A stretch of DNA of 64,000 nucleotides from Cryptomeria japonica (Eukaryota > Streptophyta > Pinopsida > Cupressales > Cupressaceae). The DNA lies in the NCBI RefSeq assembly GCF_030272615.1, contig NC_081413.1, forward strand, positions 163,401,080-163,465,079, in the 5' to 3' direction. A program made the position numbers and the translations under genes. Positions 58,344 to 64,000 of this stretch are shown here, in pieces (within the stretch, counting starts at the first letter, position 1; each line of letters begins with the position of its first letter). Below the pieces are notes generated by a model that was not told the origin of the DNA, did no database searches, and was given only the letters and a program-made list of their open reading frames with translations.

Positions 58344-60235
58344 ATGAGACCTAAATTGCCCAAGATAGACCAAAAATCTTGGTTAGTTTGTACCTTGCCT
58401 AAGTTAGGGGACAGTTTTCTGTCATCAGTAGACCTAAACGAATTCCATGAAAGGACATGGAATCCCACTGGTTCTCCCTTAATGCAGAGGATTATGGATA
58501 GTCGGTTAGTGGAAGCGGCAACTTTCCCTCTAGCGGTGTCATGTCCTCAGTTGGTTCTAGAATGCATGAATAGATATGACCATGTATAGAGATGTGTAAG
58601 AGGCGCAAATGGTGAGGTTCTACTTAGGGTTAGTCAGGAGGTTGTTGTTGTCGTTATGAAAATACCTGAGAAGGAGCAATATGAGGATTGGACAGTGTGT
58701 AAGTCACAAGGACTTTTCTCAGAAAAGAAATCATTCTATAGGAATGACAATGCCAGAAACTGGTTGTTAAAGTTTCGAAGAGGAGGTTCTCGACTGCCAA
58801 GTCCATTGACTCGAGAACATCCAATCAAAGAAGTCAGGGACATAGTCATTATGTTACATAGAGTGAGGGGGAACCAAATTGCCTTTTATTGGGAAGATTG
58901 GATGTACTTCTTCATACAGGTCATTTTTGGTGAGAAAAGATATATTGATTGGGCAGAGTTGATTGCAGATAAGCTGCATGAAGGTTTGAGTTGCTTCGGT
59001 AACAAAAATTTCTATGCCATCATATCTTCTGTATTGCTTGGCATGTATTAGGTTGTGGCCTAGTTTGTATCATGAAGCCTGGGTGCATAACATGAAAATA
59101 TTTGAATATCACCCACATCTACAGTAGTAAAGGTCCTGTGAAAATTATCGTACATTGCATGACATATTCCTAAGCAGAATGGTGTACGAACTGAAGGGAA
59201 ACATTCATAAAAGTTTGTCGAATGAAGCTATGCAATTTATTAGTACTTATGGTGGCTTCTTCATACAGTTTCCCAAGTTTACTTACCTAAGGGTGAGGGG
59301 TTTTGAAGGAGAACCGTGCAAGTTGCCTAGATATGCATTTGATAGGCAGATTTTAATGAAGATATGCAAGCAGCTGGCCCATATTGATACAAAGTACAGA
59401 GCTAGACATCAGTCAGGTGTCTCATTTCCAATTGAATTAACTTATTTTATTTGTAGTAGTGTCTTTGATGCCTTGAATTTGGAACTACAATTTAAGAAAT
59501 TAAATTTTCAATTATATGGTCCACGAGCAAATTTTGATGCCAGGGGGATTCGTCACCGCCCATCTAGCATTGAGAAAGGACTTTATCCATGTGCCAAATA
59601 TACAATATTTTTGGGCTGATTGTTGCGATGAGTTTGAAGTTAGGAAGAGGACACATCAAAGGTTCACCCTACAATAGGTCATGGCCTTTGAGTTGAAAAT
59701 GAATATTGCCAATGTTAAAGATGATGAAAGTGAATTGATGGATCCTCAGTTTGTGGATGATAGGCAGAAGGGAGTCATTCCAGAGGTGAAATGGGAAAAA
59801 GATGAGGAGGACCAGATTCAAAAAAGGACATTCCTAGTTATTAGAAGAACTGAAAGATGGCTAAGAGAGAGAAGAATGGGAAAGGGCTCTAAGAAAGGTT
59901 CAACCGTGTCCTCTAAAGTCCCATTGGCTAACCTTCGTGTTACATCTTGTGTTGCAGGATCATCCAAAACACAAGCTAAAGTTAATCAGAGTGTTAGGCC
60001 GGTGGAAATGAAAAAGGAACCAGTTCCTACCAGGATCACCAGGGCCAGAACTAGAAGCGGAACTAAGAAATCTCCAATGTATTCAGTGGTAGTTGATTTG
60101 GAAGCCTCTCCTGATATGGACGATCCTTCAACTCATCCTGGCTTGGAGGTGCTAAATGTTGATGATGCAAACGACGCTCAACAAGTGGATAATTTGGCAA
60201 ACACTATTACCACATTGGTAGTTGTACTGTCCTAA
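58344..60235 (+). pseudogene. Broken ~600-codon ORF of an unknown plant repeat family
   Basis: One long protein is readable after allowing for damage. From 58344 it has SWLVCTLPKLGDSFLSSVDL, EFHERTWNPTGSPLMQRIMD and FPLAVSCPQLVLECM. After an in-frame TAG at 58587 it continues with EKEQYEDWTV, NWLLKFRRGGSRLPSPLTRE and GNQIAFYWEDWMYFFIQV. A one-base shift near 59030 and stops near 59125 are followed by LSNEAMQFISTYGGFFIQFP and GVSFPIELTYFICSS. After another shift near 59600 it ends in a basic KRTRA-type and acidic tail. No catalytic motif was seen. From memory similar hypothetical proteins are repeated in conifer genomes. The Gypsy LTR starting at 60228 cuts off its end. Confidence 0.55.
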
Positions 60236-60394
60236 AATTGCGACACTTGCAATTTCGACTGCATTTCGGTCTTCACGATGGCGATGCAACACGCAACCTG
60301 AATGGAGACCCTGAAACTTGCTCACGACACTGAAAACTGCATTTTTCAAGCACCTTGGCCTGAACCTCCTTGCACCCTGCTGTCCCGGGAGGTG

Positions 60395-60452
60395 GGACCA
60401 GAGCGCCCAGCGCCCTAGTCCTTCAGGACCATGGCGCCCAGCGCCCTGGTCC
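60395..60452 (+). repeat. Two adjacent 27 bp GC-rich dyads in the LTR
   Basis: At 60395-60421 GGACCAGAGCGC pairs with GCGCCCTAGTCC around CCA. At 60426-60452 GGACCATGGCGC pairs with GCGCCCTGGTCC around CCA. The second forms an 11-pair stem with one mismatch. Confidence 0.8.
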
Positions 60453-60576
60453 CTGGGTCCTATTTTGGGCCTGGTCTCCTAAGGGGTCTCGGGTCTTTTT
60501 GTTTGCAATTTGGAAATTAACTTTCCTGGTCGGCCTAAGGTCGGGAAAATCAGTCTATCAGCCCTAATTGACAAGT

Positions 60577-60584
60577 ATATAAAC
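60577..60584 (+). promoter_or_regulatory. TATA box of the Gypsy LTR
   Basis: TATATAAA is preceded by AATTGACAAG and followed by a CT-rich TTTTTCTCTCTC run, a typical start-site setting in plant LTRs. Confidence 0.6.
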
Positions 60585-60640
60585 TACATTTTTCTCTCTC
60601 ATTTGGGATGAAGGGGATATGTATGCAAGCGTGGAAACTA

Positions 60641-60690
60641 TACTCAAGCATTCAAGCATTCAAGCATTCAAGCATTCAAGCATTCCTTCA
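60641..60690 (+). repeat. Microsatellite (TCAAGCAT)n
   Basis: Five consecutive 8-base units are followed by a partial copy. The array lies in the transcribed part of the LTR just after the TATA box. Confidence 0.85.
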
Positions 60691-61477
60691 AGCAATTGAT
60701 CATTTCAAGTCTCCATTCAAGGCTAAGTGTTGCATTCAAGACAAGGATTCAACCATTGAAGAGGAGATCATATACTACATGTTACATACAACATACAACA
60801 TACAACATCTATACCTTCGCACATAAGGATACAAACATCCTTAGAACAAGGTATTAGTACTTGTTTTACAGTCATTTACATTTATAGCACTTGCTCATTT
60901 CTTGGTTAATTCCAAAACCGGGGTTTGACCTAAAGGCAAACCCCTAATCCCTAACCCCCCAATCGTCTTCGCTTTTCTATGTGTAGGTTGCAGGTACCCG
61001 GCTGAAATTGAAGATCTGGAATCCTTGTGCAGAGACGAACAGATCCCCCTTCGTTTCGCGGATTTTTCGGAGGACCGTGGCGCCGGGCGCCATCATCTCG
61101 ACAACTTTTGCTCAAATTTGCAGGACAGCGCCGTATCGACATTTTACTGCTAATTCCAGGTCCGCAGCTTCATACTGTATTCCTATCTCAGTTTATAAGC
61201 GAATCTTTATCACTTTCTATGCATGCTTAGCTTAATTCTCCTATCAACATTCTTTACGAAAGAGGGTAGCCTTGCTGTCTTAACCCTTGAAACACATTTA
61301 GCATCCAATCTTGCATTGCGTGGGATTGGATCTTGTGGGTTTCAACCCCTCTTTTGAATGTAAAGTCTCTCCCCTAAGTGAAAACCATCGAATCCTAGCG
61401 AACCTCCCTTCTCTCTCCTCGGAGTTGGAAGAGGGGAGAACAACTAGGGTTCGATCGCGATTTTCCGCTTTACATTT

Positions 61478-61494
61478 TGGTGAACCCAACGTGA
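61478..61494 (+). promoter_or_regulatory. Candidate primer binding site of the Gypsy element
   Basis: TGGTGAACCCAACGTGA follows the LTR end after three T residues. TGG at the start is as expected for pairing with a tRNA CCA end. I could not name the tRNA. Confidence 0.45.
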
Positions 61495-61837
61495 ACATCC
61501 TTTCTGATTTTTCATGCTTAGCTCTGAAAAAATTGATTACATTTTCATGTTTGATCTTTTGCAAAATTTTAGAGGTGATTGCATAAAAACCCTAAATTTT
61601 CTTTTTAGTAATTGAACCTGCGAAATGTCTAAATGTTAATGCCTGTTTCAGATCTGCCCTTCTATTACAAATTTTCAATTCATATTTGTGCTTTAATTCT
61701 GAAAATTAAGTGGTTAAATGTCAAAACCCTAATTTTTGAAACCCTCTTGATTCAACCTTTGTCCGACAATTTCACTGATCAAAACATCTCCAAATCAGCT
61801 GTAACTTTGGATTCCGCAATAAAATCACAATATCTTT

Positions 61838-62640
61838 CATCCCTGAAAATTTGCAAAAAAGTTGCGAGGACCGTGGCGCCGAGCGCCATCGTCCCCGACA
61901 TTTTTTCCGAAATTTCGGGAGCGAGATCTTACTATGTTTTTCTGCTAAAATTCAGAATTTTGGCTGATTTTATCAATTATAACACCTTCAAAAGTACAGT
62001 CAAAGTTGGTCTTGTGATTGCTTGGATTAAGGCTTCTAAACATTTAAAAATCATTGAAATTGAAATTTTGTGTCAAATTTGTGTTCTTACTGTCCTAAAT
62101 CTGAAAAGTGTGTTATCATTCATTAAAAATTTCAGTGCTTTATTCAAATTCTTGCAATTTGTGACTTTTGAAATTAAGTGCTTAATTACAACAACTTTGA
62201 TTTCCGCTTTCAAAATTGAATTTTGCGTGAAATTGAGTCAATTTTCAAATTTCAAAATTTGCATTGCTCTTGACATTCCCTCTAAAATCATAAAATTCAA
62301 AATTTCAGTTTCCCTCTCTTTTTCAAAATTCAAATTTTGCATTTTTCGACAATCTTGGTAGGGTTCAATTTCGAGATTGCAACTTTAATTTGGCCTATCT
62401 ACAGATCGTAAAATCACTCAATTTTTTCAGATTAGCTCTAAAATCATCATACCTTTCATCCCTGCAAATTTCGAAAAAAGTTGCAAGGACCGTGTTGCAC
62501 TCCGGGCGCCACGGTCCCGGGCATTTTTTCCGAAATTTCGGGAGACTGTTGTGATTGCATTTAACAGCTTAAATCCAGAAGATTGGCTAATTTTACTGAA
62601 AATTGCTACCTCTAAATTCAAAATCTTCTCTCTCTTTCTA
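61838..62640 (+). repeat. Leader with duplicated block and GC-rich hairpins
   Basis: Two blocks, starting at 61838 and 62456, share TCATCCCTG, AAAAAAGTTGC, GGACCGTG, CATTTTTTCCGAAATTTCGG and GGCTAATTTTA-like text. Each holds a GC-rich dyad (61868-61894 and 62487-62517). Between them lies AT-rich text with repeated CAAAATT/AAATTC words. Confidence 0.7.
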
Positions 62641-62644
62641 GTGC

Positions 62645-64000
62645 ATGAGTTTTACAACAATAAGCCCTACTTACGCTATTCCCGTTAGACGAAGCCGTAG
62701 AATTAAGTCTTTCCAAGGTTTAACTACTGAGGAGATGGAACCTAATTTGAATAGCCTTTTTAACGAGGACATGGGTAATTCCTCTAATCCTCCTAATGAT
62801 GAAGAAGCTCTCCATGAGGTTTCTGAAGAACAACTTTCGAAATTGGATAACCAATTTGACGATTTTCGACAATGGATGTCTCAAGAATACCCTGATAGTC
62901 AAGCTCTTCCTTTAATTGAGGGTCTAAAACGTATGCTTCAAAGTGATAAGAATGGGATTGATATTTTGCGTGGTATTGCACACATTGTGGATTCGAATGT
63001 GATGCCTATGAAGAGTTGTGCTAAAAATTTAGGTTATACACAACCTCCTACTCAAGTCAATCATTCTATTCCTTTGACAACTCCTATTGCTAGTATACCT
63101 ACCTTTACATCAAACATCATGGCTACTTCTATACAAGACATTCCTCCCATGATTACTAGTCATGGGGGCAACCCTTCTTCTTCAATTAACCCTCTTCCTT
63201 CATTCAATCCGACTTCTTCATTCATTCCTTCAATGAGTGTCCCTATTATATCTCCACAAATGAACATGACGCAAGGGGGCAATTCATTTAACCATTCCAT
63301 CCCTCCTTGTAGTATTCCTCCTGTCCAATCATCTCCTATGACTAATTATCATAGAGTCCCACCACCTTACTCTTTACCTTCTTTCAATAACATAACACCT
63401 CCATCTCAATCTAACACATCTAATATGAACTCTTCGACCGAAGCGACCATTAACAATCTTGCACAAACTGTCTCTTCTTTACAGCAACAAATTGCCTCTA
63501 TGAATCAATCTAAGTTTAGTGTGCCCACATTTGATGTTGCGAGCCCACTTTCTCTTGACATTGTTCGAGCTATCCCTCCTAAACATGTTGAAATCCCGCA
63601 TTTGGAACTTTATAATGGTAAAGGAGATCCTCTAACACATGTTAAGACTTTTCAAACAATATGTACCGATTTTGCTTATGACCAAAGGTTGCTTGCAAAA
63701 CTATTCACTAGAACATTAAGAGACAAAGCCCTACAATGGTATTGCTCGTTGCCTTCCTATTCTATTACTTCTTTCGAACAACTTGCAAATGCTTTCATTC
63801 AACAATTTCAAAACAATATAAGTCCTAAAGTTACTTTCATTGATTTAATGCATTGTAAACAAGGTGTTAAAGAAAAAGTGATTGATTTCATTGGTAGATA
63901 TAAGTATTTGTATGCTCAAATTTATTTTCCAGTACCTGACAATGATATTCAAAGAATCTTTATTTCTAATTTACAAAAGGATATTCGAGACAAACTTTTG
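62645..64000 (+). CDS. Ty3/Gypsy gag, partial (452 codons to the window edge)
   Basis: The frame opens with ATG at 62645 and stays open to base 64000. The first 130 residues are charged and coiled-coil-like, with basic RRSRRIKSF near the start. A long S/P/N/T-rich linker (about residues 135-300) has no structure. The conserved Retrotrans_gag region follows (about 320-452): HLELYNGKGDPLTHVKTF, LRDKALQWYCSLPSYSITSF, ANAFIQQFQNN and FIGRYKYLYAQI. The product would form the virus-like particle. Protease and reverse transcriptase should lie beyond the window. The start is the first ATG after the CT-rich leader end TTTCTAGTGC. Confidence 0.85.
   Translation, partial: MSFTTISPTYAIPVRRSRRIKSFQGLTTEEMEPNLNSLFNEDMGNSSNPPNDEEALHEVSEEQLSKLDNQFDDFRQWMSQEYPDSQALPLIEGLKRMLQSDKNGIDILRGIAHIVDSNVMPMKSCAKNLGYTQPPTQVNHSIPLTTPIASIPTFTSNIMATSIQDIPPMITSHGGNPSSSINPLPSFNPTSSFIPSMSVPIISPQMNMTQGGNSFNHSIPPCSIPPVQSSPMTNYHRVPPPYSLPSFNNITPPSQSNTSNMNSSTEATINNLAQTVSSLQQQIASMNQSKFSVPTFDVASPLSLDIVRAIPPKHVEIPHLELYNGKGDPLTHVKTFQTICTDFAYDQRLLAKLFTRTLRDKALQWYCSLPSYSITSFEQLANAFIQQFQNNISPKVTFIDLMHCKQGVKEKVIDFIGRYKYLYAQIYFPVPDNDIQRIFISNLQKDIRDKLL

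Larger units (their letters stand above)
60228..61474 (+). repeat. 5' LTR of a Ty3/Gypsy element
   Basis: The proposed LTR runs from TGTCCTAAAATTGCG to CCGCTTTACA (1247 bp). It contains a TATA box (TATATAAA, 60577-60584), a CAAGCATT microsatellite and three GC-rich dyads. It is followed by TTTTGGTGAACCCAACG, a candidate primer site, and 1.17 kb later by gag. The matching 3' LTR lies outside the window, so borders rest on TG/CA ends and context. Confidence 0.6.
60228..64000 (+). mobile_element. Ty3/Gypsy retrotransposon, 5' part, runs off the window
   Basis: In order: LTR, candidate primer site, a leader of about 1.15 kb with two similar 620 bp-spaced blocks, and an uninterrupted gag frame to the last base. 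The intact gag suggests a younger insertion than the other elements. It appears to have inserted into the last codons of the broken ORF to its left. Confidence 0.75.

Noticed and set aside
61008-61586. Frames of 67-91 codons on both strands inside and next to the Gypsy LTR
   Set aside because: They overlap each other and the LTR/primer-site boundary. The region is better explained as LTR and leader.
61633-62361. 242-codon open frame in the Gypsy leader
   Set aside because: It is long but I/F/K/S-rich and repetitive (KFKI, SNFKI words). It spans the duplicated leader block and hairpin and has no domain. AT-rich leader sequence with few stops explains it, though a leader peptide cannot be fully excluded.

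Overview
The window is nuclear DNA from a seed plant with a large, repeat-rich genome. A gymnosperm, probably a conifer, fits best: one ordinary gene is spread over about 29.5 kb by a 6.1 kb and a 22.6 kb intron, and both introns are filled with old Copia, Gypsy and hAT elements. The species cannot be named from the sequence alone.

Only one conserved gene is complete. It lies on the minus strand from 45087 (ATG) to 15578 (stop) and encodes a 229-residue BAH-PHD histone reader of the EBS/SHL family. Five exons join in consistent phase at GT/AG sites. Its last, 42-base exon lies 22.6 kb from the fourth. A possible small two-exon gene of unknown function (45397-46894, plus strand) starts 309 bases away and faces away from it. 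The shared gap and the first exons form a short GC- and CpG-richer island in otherwise AT-rich DNA.

Left flank (1-15.5 kb): tandem repeats, then a Copia-type LTR element at 1847-4550 that has no retroviral gene. It carries instead a captured, stop-containing piece of a SKIP35-like ankyrin-repeat gene. At 7.9-12.2 kb three LTRs alternate with two nearly pol-less 1.7 kb interiors, followed by an inverted gag scrap. A near-perfect hairpin lies at 14.3 kb.

Intron 4 (15.6-38.2 kb), in window order: a decayed hAT transposase (17.8-20.5 kb), a decayed minus-strand Gypsy element with two LTRs (20.9-24.2 kb), a probable 4.4 kb LTR with a dense irregular array of TCCGCC motifs (24.4-28.8 kb), a second decayed hAT transposase (33.4-35.6 kb), and a decayed ORF of a repetitive plant family (35.8-37.1 kb). 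Intron 3 (38.3-44.4 kb) holds a decayed plus-strand Copia element. Its reverse transcriptase is interrupted by a 451 bp non-autonomous hAT-type element with clear terminal repeats and an 8 bp target duplication.

Right flank (46.9-64 kb): about 11 kb of AT-rich DNA with no recognised gene apart from a pair of inverted ~300 bp repeats (52.0-53.8 kb). A broken ~600-codon ORF of unknown family follows (58.3-60.2 kb). A Ty3/Gypsy element then begins at 60228 and runs off the window. It has a 1.25 kb LTR, a long leader with recurring GC-rich hairpins, and an open gag frame from 62645 to the edge.
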